Counted from the stretch's first letter, positions 5,978 through 13,806 are shown. The stretch: DNA of 23,857 nt from Clostridia bacterium (GCA_900769545.1 CAAGGZ010000023.1:1-23857), one strand, 5' to 3'. A program made the numbers and translations. Notes: a model not told the origin generated them from the sequence alone.

Positions 5978-6433
5978 ATGACGGAAAAATCGTTATGTTT
6001 TTGGGTACGTTGCGCGATTTTGGTTGTGGTGGCGGTAGGGCTCACCGTTTGCGCGGTGTGGATTCCTATTAGCGTGCTTGGGGCAAGCGTTGCGGCGCGT
6101 TGGATTCAACGGATTTTTTATTGGTTGACGTCGTTGCCTTGTTTTGCGGCGCTCGTTTTGGGTTGGATGGTGTCCTCGGAGATGAAAAAAGGGGCTCTGT
6201 TTAAAGAAAAAACGGCGAAGCTGGTGAAGCTTGCCGCATTGATGATATTTGTGGATATTGTCGTGTTTTTTATAGGGACGTTGGTATTTTTCCTTTTGGA
6301 TTGGAACGGATTGTTGTTGCTTTACTCCGTTGTTTCGGCGGTGGGAATGATTGTGGTTTTGTTCCTTTTCATCGTGTCGCATTATTTATTGAAAGCGGCG
6401 GTTTTGCAGGAAGAAAGCGAGGGGACGATATGA
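5978..6433 (+). CDS. DUF2975 membrane protein
   Basis: The 151-residue protein has four hydrophobic segments (about 8-32, 43-65, 83-108 and 113-138). They are separated by a short loop KGALFKEKTAKLVKLAA, which is the characteristic part of DUF2975. Family members are integral membrane proteins of unknown function and are regularly encoded next to a small XRE regulator of the YozG type, as here. The stop codon overlaps the start of that regulator (ATGA at 6430-6433), so the two are translationally coupled. Expression is driven by a perfect consensus promoter just upstream. Confidence 0.8.
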   Translation: MTEKSLCFWVRCAILVVVAVGLTVCAVWIPISVLGASVAARWIQRIFYWLTSLPCFAALVLGWMVSSEMKKGALFKEKTAKLVKLAALMIFVDIVVFFIGTLVFFLLDWNGLLLLYSVVSAVGMIVVLFLFIVSHYLLKAAVLQEESEGTI

Positions 6434-6651
6434 TTATAATTCGTGTAGACGTGATGCTTGCGAAGCGAAAAATGAGCGTTACCGAACTGACGGAGAAGGT
6501 CGGTTTGACGATGGCGAACGTTTCCCTGCTGAAAAACGGAAAGGTGAAAGCGATTAAATTATCCACGCTGAATAAAATCTGCGAAGTATTGCAGTGTCAG
6601 CCCGGAGACGTATTGGAATACTGTGAAGACGAAGAAACAGGCAACGCGTAA
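6430..6651 (+). CDS. small XRE/Cro-type DNA-binding regulator (YozG-like)
   Basis: The 73-residue protein consists almost only of a helix-turn-helix: MLAKRKMSVTELTEKVGLT followed by MANVSLLKNGKVKAIKLST (recognition region) and LNKICEVLQCQPGDVLEY. This is the compact form that partners DUF2975 proteins. The ATG at 6430 is chosen because it overlaps the upstream stop (ATGA) and the protein starts directly with MIIIRVDVMLA, the usual N-terminus. It probably regulates its own operon (inference from the family). Confidence 0.85.
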   Translation: MIIIRVDVMLAKRKMSVTELTEKVGLTMANVSLLKNGKVKAIKLSTLNKICEVLQCQPGDVLEYCEDEETGNA

Positions 6652-6672
6652 TTTGCGTTGCCTGTTATGTTT
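6636..6672 (+). terminator. terminator between convergent genes
   Basis: A 12-bp perfect stem (6636-6647 with 6655-6666) with a 7-base loop that contains the stop codon of the XRE gene. A modest T stretch follows (TGTTTT). It probably serves both this operon and the convergent gene ending at 6672. Confidence 0.7.
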
Positions 6673-7223
6673 TAATGTAATGTCGGGAATAAAATTTTTA
6701 TCGCTTTAATGGGATATAACACGCCGATAAGAATAACGGCGCAAATGCCGCAACAAACGCCTTGCAAGGTGTTTCCAACAAGTGAGAGGGTTGCTCCGCC
6801 AAAGCCGTAGAGAAAAGATTCAAACAGGAAATAGCCAAACACCATACACGCTTCGCTTGCAATAACGGCAACGCCGCGAGGAAGAAGGTCGAAGCTTTCC
6901 TTTTTGACGAGTTTTTTCGCTGCCGCCCAAACCAAATAGGCGAGCAGGGCTTCTAAACCCTTGATGATAAAAGTCGCAGGGGCGTAGGCGATATAACCGC
7001 TCAAAATATCGGCAAGTCCGCTCCCGATGGCGGCGGCGAAGCTCCCGTAAAGCGGGCCTAAGCACCAACCGGCGAGCAGCACAAACACGTCGCCTGTATT
7101 AAAATATCCGTTGGGGAGCGGCACGACGATGAGTACGGTCGCAACGCAACAGAGCGCGGAAAACAGGGCGGCGAAAGCAATATTTTTCGCAGTCGATATA
7201 CTATGTAAAGAAATTGTTTTCAT
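6672..7223 (-). CDS. ECF transporter S component (vitamin-type substrate-binding subunit)
   Basis: The 183-residue protein is a six-helix membrane protein typical of S components of energy-coupling-factor importers. The N-terminal segment NIAFAALFSALCCVATVL, the motif NGYFNTGDVFVLLAGWCLGP (about 38-57), GSGLADILSGY and YAPATFIIKGLEAL are characteristic of the group that includes vitamin-precursor carriers. It would bind its vitamin and dock on a shared EcfA/A'/T module encoded elsewhere. The ligand cannot be assigned: there is no adjacent biosynthesis gene, and its predicted leader of about 20 bases is too short for a riboswitch. TAGGAAG serves as ribosome binding site. Confidence 0.8.
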   Translation of the reverse strand: MKTISLHSISTAKNIAFAALFSALCCVATVLIVVPLPNGYFNTGDVFVLLAGWCLGPLYGSFAAAIGSGLADILSGYIAYAPATFIIKGLEALLAYLVWAAAKKLVKKESFDLLPRGVAVIASEACMVFGYFLFESFLYGFGGATLSLVGNTLQGVCCGICAVILIGVLYPIKAIKILFPTLH

Positions 7224-7252
7224 AGTGCAACTTCCTAAAAAAGATTGAACAT

Positions 7253-7281
7253 AGTATACTCCTTTTGAGAATGTTTGTCAA
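7253..7281 (-). promoter_or_regulatory. sigma-A promoter for the ECF S component
   Basis: TTGACA (7276-7281), 17 bases, TATACT (7253-7258) on the minus strand; start expected near 7246. Confidence 0.85.
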
Positions 7282-7308
7282 CTGTATGAAAGAGATTTTT
7301 TTGTAAAA

Positions 7309-8379
7309 TCAGGCGCGTTCGGGTTTAATGCACTCGCCTGTGGACGCGCTTTGAAAAAGCACGAAAAAGCCTTCGTTTTCATTAAAAACAGAGGAGGGAA
7401 CAAACGTACAAACGCCTTTTATTTCTTGCGGCGGTTCGTTTTTATTTTCCGCGGCGAGCGCATAACAAATATATTTCGCTTTATCCTCCATATACACCAC
7501 GCCGACGAGGTAGAGGGGCGATTTCGCCGTGCCTTTCAGCCGTACCCACTCGCTGCAATCGAAAACGCCGTTGAGCGTCTTGTCTTTTGGGTACATTTTA
7601 AAGAGATTATCCAGCTCCTCTTTTACTGCGCGATAATATCCGTCGGAGTCGGTTTTAAACGCATGGAGTACGCCATCAGCATCTCCATTTTTCGTAAGGT
7701 TTGTCCCTTTTTCCGTGTTCGGTTCTTCAACTGCGCTTTTAATACGTGCATCTTTTGCAGTTTTTGCAGGCTGCTCTTGTTCATTCTCGTTCTCCTGAAT
7801 AAAATAGTTTTCCGTGGCGACGGTATCATCGTTATAAATATTATTTGCAGGGGGCATGTCTGCGTTTAATGGCTCTTTATGTTCTTGAGGAGGGGGAGGG
7901 GGTGGAGGCGAAGTGAACTCGTACACGGGTGGTTTGTTTTGCGACTCCTGCCCTGTGAAAGGCAGGGTATTTGTGAAGGCGTTTTCCTGTTTTGAGGTTG
8001 GAAACACAGGGGGCAGAGTTGCGTTGAGTATCGAACGCCAATCGTAGGAACGATTGCCGTTTATCCCGTATGCGATGGGGACAACGTCGCTCTTTACATA
8101 GCAAACCACGGCGCAAAAGCCATCGGAAATATCAATATCGGAAAGGATATTGAAAAGGCTCTTTCCGCGGAGCGCCAACATTTCCGTCTTTCCTTTGCCG
8201 TCTGAGAGAAGACAGTAGTATTCCCCTAAAGAAAGGGGCGCAAAATTGATGATGGAGACCTCAACGGCGAGATTTTTGCCGTATTGCTCGATTTTAACGA
8301 GCCCTGAAAGGGATTTTCCGTCGCCTGAGAAGCCTTGCTTGACTTGGCGTAAAATACACATTTTTTTGATATAGTTCAT
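7309..8379 (-). CDS. hypothetical protein with conserved ends and a proline-rich linker
   Basis: I do not recognise this 356-residue protein. The N-terminal part (about 10-115) is rich in beta-strand-like segments, including GFSGDGKSLSGLVKIEQ, LAVEVSIINFAPLSLGEYYCLL and a KSLFNI turn. The middle (about 125-245) is low-complexity, acidic and hydrophilic, with a run of seven prolines near residue 160. The C-terminal part (about 245-350) is again folded-looking: GYYRAVKEELDNLFKMYP, FDCSEWVRLKG, LYLVGVVYMEDKAKYICYALA and GFFVLFQSASTGECI. There is no signal peptide or membrane segment. Two globular domains joined by a flexible linker suggest a cytosolic adaptor-type or structural protein, but this is a guess. 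AAAGGTG precedes the ATG. A 25-base piece of the linker resembles intergenic DNA at 14480-14504. Confidence 0.75.
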   Translation of the reverse strand: MNYIKKMCILRQVKQGFSGDGKSLSGLVKIEQYGKNLAVEVSIINFAPLSLGEYYCLLSDGKGKTEMLALRGKSLFNILSDIDISDGFCAVVCYVKSDVVPIAYGINGNRSYDWRSILNATLPPVFPTSKQENAFTNTLPFTGQESQNKPPVYEFTSPPPPPPPQEHKEPLNADMPPANNIYNDDTVATENYFIQENENEQEQPAKTAKDARIKSAVEEPNTEKGTNLTKNGDADGVLHAFKTDSDGYYRAVKEELDNLFKMYPKDKTLNGVFDCSEWVRLKGTAKSPLYLVGVVYMEDKAKYICYALAAENKNEPPQEIKGVCTFVPSSVFNENEGFFVLFQSASTGECIKPERA

Positions 8380-8514
8380 ATAACACCTTTGTGATCATAT
8401 AGTATAAAAAAGTATACAGGAAAGAAGGTGTAAAAAAATGCCCATTTTACGGGATTTTTGCTTGTTTTTGGCGGAAAATTTCACAAAAAAAGTATAAAAA
8501 ATAAAATAAATATA

Positions 8515-8543
8515 TTGACCTAAAAGTAAATTTATCGTATAAT
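8515..8543 (+). promoter_or_regulatory. sigma-A promoter for the VanZ/DUF368 operon
   Basis: TTGACC (8515-8520), 17 bases, TATAAT (8538-8543). The start at about 8550 leaves only 6 bases before an ATG at 8557, which favours the ATG at 8575 as the real start. Confidence 0.85.
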
Positions 8544-8574
8544 AGGAAATAGGAATATGCAGGAGAAAAAAAAT

Positions 8575-9105
8575 ATGAAACGCCAATGGACGGTCTTTTT
8601 AAGGATTTTCACAACGCTGTTTTGCGTCGTCGTCACGGCTTGGATATTTTCGCACTCGCTACAAACTGCCAGTCAGTCGGCAGGGCAGAGCTCCTCTATC
8701 GTAAATTTTTTGCAAAACATTGCAAAAAAGATTGCTCCTGATTCTTGGGTTGCAACCGCAACGGGAGAGGAGTACGATAGGCTCCATTCCATCGTGCGGA
8801 GCCTTGCGCATTGGGCGGAGTTTGCGCTTTTGGGCGCGTCTTTTGCGTTTTGCTACGTGGCTTGGACGCAAAAGAAAAGGTTTCTATTTGTACCCATGCT
8901 GGGGATTGCGCTCGTGCCGATCATTGACGAGTGTTTGCAGTTGTTCACGGCGGGCAGAGGCGCGCAGGTGAGCGACGCGCTGATCGATTGCTTTGGCGGC
9001 GTGTGCGGATTTTTCTTTGTGTGGGGCGTTTTGTGGTTGACGTATAAAATTTCTTGTAGAAAAAGAAACAGGCAAGGAGGCGCGTATGGCGCAAGAAAGT
9101 CTTGA
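8575..9105 (+). CDS. VanZ-like membrane protein
   Basis: The 176-residue protein matches the VanZ-like family: a first membrane segment (about 6-24) followed by WIFSHSLQTASQSAGQSS, then a helix with LAHWAEFALLGASFAFCYVAW, then IPIIDE-type VPIIDECLQLFTAGRGAQVSDALIDCFGGVCGF. The H and E of AHWAEF and the IDE..Q...GR...DALID stretch are the conserved core. Family members occur in teicoplanin resistance and, far more often, as unlinked housekeeping membrane proteins; no resistance role should be assumed. The ATG at 8575 has CAGGAG 9 bases upstream; the in-frame ATG at 8557 is less likely. The gene overlaps the DUF368 gene by 20 bases, indicating translational coupling. Confidence 0.85.
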   Translation: MKRQWTVFLRIFTTLFCVVVTAWIFSHSLQTASQSAGQSSSIVNFLQNIAKKIAPDSWVATATGEEYDRLHSIVRSLAHWAEFALLGASFAFCYVAWTQKKRFLFVPMLGIALVPIIDECLQLFTAGRGAQVSDALIDCFGGVCGFFFVWGVLWLTYKISCRKRNRQGGAYGARKS

Positions 9106-10033
9106 AATTGCTTTAATTAAATACAACAAAAAAACATGGTGCAAGAGCGCGCTGCTGGGATTTTTTATCGGGCTCGCGGTTATTGTGCCAGGGATAAGCG
9201 GCTCGACCGTGGCAATTATTTTTAAATTGTACGACCAATTTTTGTATGCGGTTGGCAATCTGTTTAAAAAATTCAAACAGTGTTTTGCGTTTTTATTGCC
9301 GATTGGAATTGGTATGGTTGTCGGCGTTCTGTTGGGCTTCGTGAGCGTGAAAAAACTGCTTGAGTTTCTGCCGTTTGCCGTCGTTTGCCTGTTTGCAGGC
9401 TTAATGAGCGGCGCGTTCCCTGCTGTTAAAGACGAGCTGAAGGGAGCGAAAATGAACGCAAAGCGTATAGTTTTGTTTGCTCTGGGCGTTTGTATTCCTT
9501 TGGCGATGGGTGTGGTTTCCGCTCTGTTGTCAGGACAGGAAGGGGGCGTAGATAAGTTTGCTTCCGTCGAATGGTGGCACATTGTATTAGGACTTGCGAT
9601 TGGCGCGGTTGTCGGAATTACGCAAATTGTACCCGGGCTTTCGGCGAGCGCCTTTTTGATGGCAGTGGGTTGGTTTGGCAGTATTGTGGATAGCGTTAGT
9701 ATAACGTATTGGGAATCCAATCCTTCGATTTTCCTTTTGTATGCGGCGCTTGGAATTGGATTCTTTATCGGATTTTTTGCTTTTTCAAAGCTCCTTACCC
9801 ATCTTTTTGCAGTGGCGAGACATACTTCGTATTCTATGATTGTGGGGCTTTCGTTAGGCTCGATTCTTTCGATGTTCTGCAACGGCGATATTTTAGAGGT
9901 GTACGTCGGTTGGGTGAATAACGGTTTTGCGGTTTTGGATATTGCGCTTGGCGTTGTGTTGTTTGCGTTGGGCGTTTTCGGGGCGTATATGCTCGTTCGG
10001 TATCAGCGCAAAAAGGACGCAGAACAACAATAA
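9086..10033 (+). CDS. DUF368 membrane protein, undecaprenyl-phosphate translocase (PopT) family
   Basis: The 315-residue protein has about eight to nine hydrophobic segments and the two diagnostic internal-repeat motifs of DUF368: IVPGISGSTVAIIFKLYD near residues 30-48 and ITQIVPGLSASAFLMAVGW near residues 178-197. Members of this family have been shown to return undecaprenyl phosphate across the cytoplasmic membrane for reuse in wall-polymer synthesis, which is the most likely role here. AAGGAGG lies just before the ATG, inside the end of the upstream gene. Pairing with a VanZ-like gene suggests a cell-envelope function for the operon. A strong terminator follows. Confidence 0.85.
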   Translation: MAQESLEIALIKYNKKTWCKSALLGFFIGLAVIVPGISGSTVAIIFKLYDQFLYAVGNLFKKFKQCFAFLLPIGIGMVVGVLLGFVSVKKLLEFLPFAVVCLFAGLMSGAFPAVKDELKGAKMNAKRIVLFALGVCIPLAMGVVSALLSGQEGGVDKFASVEWWHIVLGLAIGAVVGITQIVPGLSASAFLMAVGWFGSIVDSVSITYWESNPSIFLLYAALGIGFFIGFFAFSKLLTHLFAVARHTSYSMIVGLSLGSILSMFCNGDILEVYVGWVNNGFAVLDIALGVVLFALGVFGAYMLVRYQRKKDAEQQ

Positions 10034-10039
10034 AAAATT

Positions 10040-10073
10040 GCGGTGTATTTGAGGAACAAATACACCGCTTTTT
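10040..10073 (+). terminator. intrinsic terminator after the DUF368 gene
   Basis: 12-bp perfect stem (10040-10051 with 10057-10068), 5-base loop, five T (10069-10073). Confidence 0.9.
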
Positions 10074-10106
10074 GGTAAGGTTCTGCTTCAAACCTTAGAG
10101 GCAAAT

Positions 10107-10901
10107 ATGAAAATTTTGAAAGAACTGGAAAATTTAATAAGACAGATAGATTTCCAAAACGGATACGTCTGCGACGTCTGCGGAAGGGAAATATTTGAAT
10201 ATCCTATCCATCGGCTTTGCGCAGAGTGTGAGGGAAAATTACTTTTTAACGATGGGCGCGCTTGTCCGAAGTGCGGTAGAAAAACTTTATCCGACGGCGT
10301 TTGCCTTACCTGTAAACGAAAATTGCCCAATTTCTCGTTGGGGTTTTCTCCGTTTGTATATAAAGACTCGACGGCGGCATTTGTCAACCGTGTAAAAAAC
10401 GGAAATCGCGCGTTAGTGTATTTCTTCGGTGAAAAGATGGCGCAATACTTGGAAAATAAAGCGGTCGCGCTGTCTGCATTCCGTGTAGAAAAGGAAGAAG
10501 ATAACGAGACTAAATCTCAAGATAAAATCTTAATGATACCCGTTCCTATGACAGAAAACGCTTTAAAGGAACGCGGATACAACCAAGCGGAGGAGATGGC
10601 TCGCGTAATATTTGAGATATTAAGCGAGCGGGGGTACGCCGTGGAGTTTGATACAGAGGTATTATTAAAACGAAAGGAAACACGCGCGCAGAAGCAGTTG
10701 ACGTATGTTGAAAGAGAGGAAAACGTTGAAGGCGCTTTTCACGTGCATAAGAGAACTGTTTGTAAAGACCGCGTTATTGTGTTGGTTGACGATATTATGA
10801 CGACGGGCGCGACGGGAAGCGAGTGCGCCGCAAGATTATACGGCGCAGGCGCAAAAGAGGTGCTTTTCCTTACGGCGGCTTCCGTTAGCGAATCAAAATA
10901 A
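10107..10901 (+). CDS. comF: ComF family protein (zinc-ribbon plus phosphoribosyltransferase-like domain)
   Basis: The 264-residue protein has the two-part ComF layout. The N-terminal zinc-ribbon region has CDVCG (22-26), CAEC (38-41), CPKCG (53-57) and CLTCK (67-71). The C-terminal phosphoribosyltransferase fold has MIPVPMT, KERGYNQAEEMAR, QKQLTYVERE and the PRPP-binding loop LVDDIMTTGATGSE. ComF proteins act in natural competence and DNA handling, and related proteins are widespread in non-competent Clostridia, so the name does not prove competence. AGAGG lies 6 bases before the ATG. The gene is 73 bases after DUF368 with a terminator in between; I see no convincing promoter, so read-through or a weak promoter is possible. 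Confidence 0.85.
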   Translation: MKILKELENLIRQIDFQNGYVCDVCGREIFEYPIHRLCAECEGKLLFNDGRACPKCGRKTLSDGVCLTCKRKLPNFSLGFSPFVYKDSTAAFVNRVKNGNRALVYFFGEKMAQYLENKAVALSAFRVEKEEDNETKSQDKILMIPVPMTENALKERGYNQAEEMARVIFEILSERGYAVEFDTEVLLKRKETRAQKQLTYVEREENVEGAFHVHKRTVCKDRVIVLVDDIMTTGATGSECAARLYGAGAKEVLFLTAASVSESK

Positions 10902-10920
10902 CAGAAGAATCTATATATAC

Positions 10921-11856
10921 TTAAAGAAACCGTCTCGCCTCGATGAAAAATTTCCAGCGCGAGGCGGATATTTTTTCTATCCGCGCATAATCGGACGCCG
11001 TGTGCAAAATATAATTGTCTCCGAGATAGATAGCGACGTGGCCAACCCGTTCAATGCCCGTGTTGTATTGTCTGTCTTCATTGGTGAAAAAGAGGCAATC
11101 GCCGCGCTGGATATTGTTTTTGGAAACATATTTTCCTTGTTTGACTTGTGTGCGAGTATTGGATTGCAGCAAAGTTCCTGCGCCTTTGTAAAAGACGTAT
11201 TGCACCAAAGAAGAGCAATCAAACTTTTGCGCATTGAATCCGCCGAGCAGCTTTCCGCTTCCGTCGTGGACGCGTACCGCTCCGTAAACGTAGGGAACTC
11301 CCATCAGCTTATACCCCTCGCTTAAAACGTCTTCTACGTCTTTATCTTCGCTTTCTTCCAAGGTGAAAACGGAAGTATAAGAGGCGTAAATGTAGGCGAC
11401 TTGGTTGCGATAATAGGTTTTATACCAGCTACCCGTTTTGCCGATAATTGCGTACATGGTACCCTTCTCCGCAGAGCCAAGAATGGAATAATTCGTACCT
11501 GCCCCCGACCTAATGTTTACGTTGTCGCCCGTACAACGTATGTACTGCGTGTACGAGGTCTCCGCTTCGGGTTGCGTGGCAGAGGAGCTGCTTTGACTCG
11601 ATGAAGAGCTGTTTGGTTTTGATGAACTACTTTGGCTTGAAGAAGAGCTGTTTGGCTTTGAGTTGCTATCTTCTGCGCTTGCTGTCTCTTCGCTGTCAAC
11701 GCTTTCTTCTGAGGGGGATTCATTGTTTATAGAAATGCTCTCTGAGGGGGAGCTCGACAAAGAATCGTTTGTCGTATTACACGCGGAAACGACGGATAAA
11801 GAAAGGGAAAGAAGAAACGCTGTTAAAAAAGCCGTTAGGTATTTTGTTTTTTTCAT
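10921..11856 (-). CDS. SH3b plus NlpC/P60 lipoprotein, predicted cell-wall peptidase
   Basis: The 311-residue protein starts with a lipoprotein signal peptide (hydrophobic 6-23, lipobox VVSAC, lipidated C26). A Ser/Glu/Asn-rich linker (27-100) contains two SSSSSQSSSSKPN-like units. An SH3b domain follows (about 105-165, with VNIRSGAGTNYSILG and SWYKTYYRNQVAYIYASY), then an NlpC/P60 domain (about 172-311). The catalytic triad is visible: C214 in FDCSSLVQYV, H273 in GHVAIYLGD and H285 in LHTASDY. It is expected to act outside the membrane, cutting peptide cross-links of peptidoglycan (typically gamma-D-Glu to diamino acid bonds). AAAAAGGAG-type ribosome binding site and a promoter at 11886-11915 support the start. 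It converges with comF with only 19 bases between them. Confidence 0.9.
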   Translation of the reverse strand: MKKTKYLTAFLTAFLLSLSLSVVSACNTTNDSLSSSPSESISINNESPSEESVDSEETASAEDSNSKPNSSSSSQSSSSKPNSSSSSQSSSSATQPEAETSYTQYIRCTGDNVNIRSGAGTNYSILGSAEKGTMYAIIGKTGSWYKTYYRNQVAYIYASYTSVFTLEESEDKDVEDVLSEGYKLMGVPYVYGAVRVHDGSGKLLGGFNAQKFDCSSLVQYVFYKGAGTLLQSNTRTQVKQGKYVSKNNIQRGDCLFFTNEDRQYNTGIERVGHVAIYLGDNYILHTASDYARIEKISASRWKFFIEARRFL

Positions 11857-11885
11857 AATAAACTCCTTTTTGTTTGCTACCGCCT

Positions 11886-11915
11886 ATTATAAAGGAATTT
11901 ATACGCCGAGCGCAA
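11886..11915 (-). promoter_or_regulatory. probable promoter for the NlpC/P60 gene
   Basis: TATAAT on the minus strand (11886-11891), 18-base spacer, weaker TTGCGC (11910-11915). Confidence 0.55.
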
Positions 11916-12039
11916 CGGCAAAAAAATGGCATTGTTGGTAAGATTGGGCGTTTAAGGCATATTTTAGAAAAAAACGAGCGATTTTTTCCAAAATAGCGTA
12001 GAACTTGAAAAATTTTACGCTGTAAATTGCCTTTGTAAG

Positions 12040-12069
12040 TTGCGTTTTTTTGCTCAAGTATGCTATAAT
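12040..12069 (+). promoter_or_regulatory. extended -10 promoter for the PHP/small protein/TlpA operon
   Basis: TTGCGT (12040-12045), 18 bases, TATAAT (12064-12069) preceded by TGC, i.e. an extended -10 element that compensates for the weak -35. Confidence 0.65.
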
Positions 12070-12102
12070 GTTGAAAAATAACAATAAAGAGACGTGAAGA
12101 AT

Positions 12103-12930
12103 ATGAAAAAAATGTTGACGGATATGCATACGCATTCCACATTTTCGCACGATGGGCGCAATACGTTGGACGAAATGTTGGCGGCTGCCTTGGAGCAAGG
12201 CGTGGCGTTTTACGGCGTGAGCGATCACTTCGATTACGATTACGATATTTCCAAAATGAGTAAAGAGGAAATAGAAGCGACTCGAAACGCCGCTCCTGAG
12301 GATTATTTTCATAGAGCTCGGCATTTGCAAGAGGATTACGAGGGTTGTATGAACGTCCTTGTCGGCGCGGAGTTTGGGTATTCCGATGAGGAAAAAGTCA
12401 AAAAACAGTACCAAGAAACGTATGAAAAGTATCGTCCCGATTACGTCATCAACAGCGTGCACAGTATCGGCGGAAAGGATTTTGCGTATTGTCAAGTGAA
12501 AGGGGATGAAAAGGAAATTTATTCCGCTTATTTAGGGCTTATTAGAAGAAGCTTAGACGTTCCTTATCCCTATGATATTGTCGGGCATATCGAGTACGCT
12601 GTGCGCTACGTGCCTTTTGAAAACAAGGTAATTGATTTGGCGAAATTTCAAGAACAGTTTGACGATATTTTCAAAACGATTATCGAAAAGGATAAGATAT
12701 TGGAAATCAACAGCGCAACAAAGACGTTGCCGAGGTTGAGCCTGCCAAGCGAAGCGCTTTTGCGTAGGTATTACGAGCTCGGCGGAAGAAAAATCTCGTT
12801 TGGCTCCGACGCGCATTTTAAAGAACGGATTTTAGATAAGAGAGAGCAGATTGTAGAGCTTGCAAAGAAAATCGGCTTTACGCACGTTACTGTGCCCTGC
12901 CGCGGCGAACACATTCAAGTGGAGTTATAA
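12103..12930 (+). CDS. PHP-domain phosphatase, histidinol-phosphatase-like
   Basis: The 275-residue protein matches HisK-type histidinol-phosphatases of the PHP superfamily. Metal-site motifs are MLTDMHTHSTFSHDGR at the N-terminus, YGVSDHFDY, VGAEFGYSD, INSVHSI, DIVGHIEY, LEINSATK and SFGSDAHFKER near the C-terminus. Reaction for the family: removal of phosphate from L-histidinol phosphate; no other histidine genes are nearby, so the true substrate may differ. I chose the ATG at 12103; an in-frame GTG at 12094 is possible, and neither has a strong ribosome binding site. It is the first gene of an apparent operon with the small acidic protein only two bases downstream. Confidence 0.8.
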   Translation: MKKMLTDMHTHSTFSHDGRNTLDEMLAAALEQGVAFYGVSDHFDYDYDISKMSKEEIEATRNAAPEDYFHRARHLQEDYEGCMNVLVGAEFGYSDEEKVKKQYQETYEKYRPDYVINSVHSIGGKDFAYCQVKGDEKEIYSAYLGLIRRSLDVPYPYDIVGHIEYAVRYVPFENKVIDLAKFQEQFDDIFKTIIEKDKILEINSATKTLPRLSLPSEALLRRYYELGGRKISFGSDAHFKERILDKREQIVELAKKIGFTHVTVPCRGEHIQVEL

Positions 12931-12932
12931 TT

Positions 12933-13142
12933 ATGTCAGAATTAGATATTTTAAAGCTTTTACAGGCGTACGGCGAGGAAACGGAGTTGGGGGATTTTAC
13001 CCCCGAAGAGCTTCAGGAAATGCTGGAGCGTATGGAAAACGACGGCGAGCCGTTACCCTTGACAAAGGAAGCGTTTAAGGAAAGATATTTTGCCTATTAT
13101 GACGACGTAAAGGACAAGTCGTTGAAAAAGCAGGATTGGTAA
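12933..13142 (+). CDS. small acidic hypothetical protein
   Basis: This 69-residue protein is not recognised. It is acidic, predicted helical and has no membrane segment; the central part FTPEELQEMLERMENDGEP looks like two short helices, and KEAFKERYFAYYDDVKDKSLKKQ forms a charged tail. GTGGAG inside the end of the PHP gene serves as ribosome binding site, and the two-base gap implies co-translation. Its reality rests on this tight spacing and on codon use like its neighbours. Function unknown. Confidence 0.7.
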   Translation: MSELDILKLLQAYGEETELGDFTPEELQEMLERMENDGEPLPLTKEAFKERYFAYYDDVKDKSLKKQDW

Positions 13143-13194
13143 AGAATGTCGAAAAACGTGGACGGTTCGTTTCACGTAAAACAGAGGTGTAAAA

Positions 13195-13737
13195 ATGGCG
13201 ATAAAAATAAATGCAAAAGTCAGGAAAATATTGCTCTACGTAGCGCTTGCGCTGGTGGTGTTGGCGACTTCGTTTGGGGTGCGCGTTATGGTTGGCTCCT
13301 GTAAAAGAAACGATTTGAAAGACGCAACGGCGAGCTTTACCGTCTACGCAGAAAACGGAAAAAAGGTGGAGCTTTCCGATTTTTACGGTAAGCCCATCGT
13401 AGTGAATTTTTGGGCGACTTGGTGCAGCCCTTGTCAACAGGAGATGCCGCATTTTGACGACGCGTATGCGGAATATAACAGCGACGTTAAATTTTTAATG
13501 GTTAATTTGACGACGTGGGAGGAGGACGCTTCAACGTCGGAGGTTAAGAGCTTTATTGAAAAAAAAGGCTATGACTTCCCGATATATTACGATAAGGACG
13601 GAGACGCTGCAAAAACGTACGGCGTGGAGAGTATTCCCTTGACGTTGTTTATCGGCAAGGACGGAAAAGTGGCTCATACGTATACAGGCGCAATGACGAA
13701 AACGCAGTTATACAATTACATTGAAAAAATCATATAA
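13195..13737 (+). CDS. membrane-anchored TlpA/ResA-like thiol-disulfide oxidoreductase
   Basis: The 180-residue protein has an N-terminal hydrophobic segment (about 11-33) ending in VGSC (C36), which could be a lipobox or simply a membrane anchor. A thioredoxin fold follows: YGKPIVVNFWATWCSPCQQEMPHF with active-site C77 and C80, and a cis-proline region ESIPLTLFIGKDGKV. TlpA/ResA-like proteins reduce or exchange disulfides on the outer face of the membrane using a quinone-linked or CcdA-type reductant, not encoded here. GAGGTG lies 7 bases before the ATG. It is probably the last gene of the PHP operon (52-base gap), ended by the terminator at 13743-13766. Confidence 0.9.
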   Translation: MAIKINAKVRKILLYVALALVVLATSFGVRVMVGSCKRNDLKDATASFTVYAENGKKVELSDFYGKPIVVNFWATWCSPCQQEMPHFDDAYAEYNSDVKFLMVNLTTWEEDASTSEVKSFIEKKGYDFPIYYDKDGDAAKTYGVESIPLTLFIGKDGKVAHTYTGAMTKTQLYNYIEKII

Positions 13738-13742
13738 TGAGA

Positions 13743-13766
13743 ACGGAGCGAAACGCTCCGTTTTTT
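13743..13766 (+). terminator. intrinsic terminator after the TlpA-like gene
   Basis: 8-bp stem (13743-13750 with 13754-13761), AAA loop, six T. Confidence 0.9.
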
Positions 13767-13806
13767 GGTTCAAAAGGGCATATTTTACAAAAATGTGGAA
13801 AAATGA

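Noticed and set aside
7224..7252. Riboswitch in front of the ECF S component gene
   Set aside because: The predicted transcript starts about 23 bases before the ATG, too short for a riboswitch.
8557..8574. Earlier in-frame ATG for the VanZ-like protein
   Set aside because: Only about 6 bases from the predicted transcript start and with a weaker site than the CAGGAG before 8575.
8575..9105. Glycopeptide-resistance gene
   Set aside because: VanZ-like proteins are widespread outside resistance clusters, and no other van-type gene is present in the window.
8884..9882. 332-residue frame antisense to the VanZ and DUF368 genes
   Set aside because: The opposite strand has clear DUF368 and VanZ motifs. 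The antisense product is low-complexity with Thr/Pro/Asn bias typical of a shadow frame.
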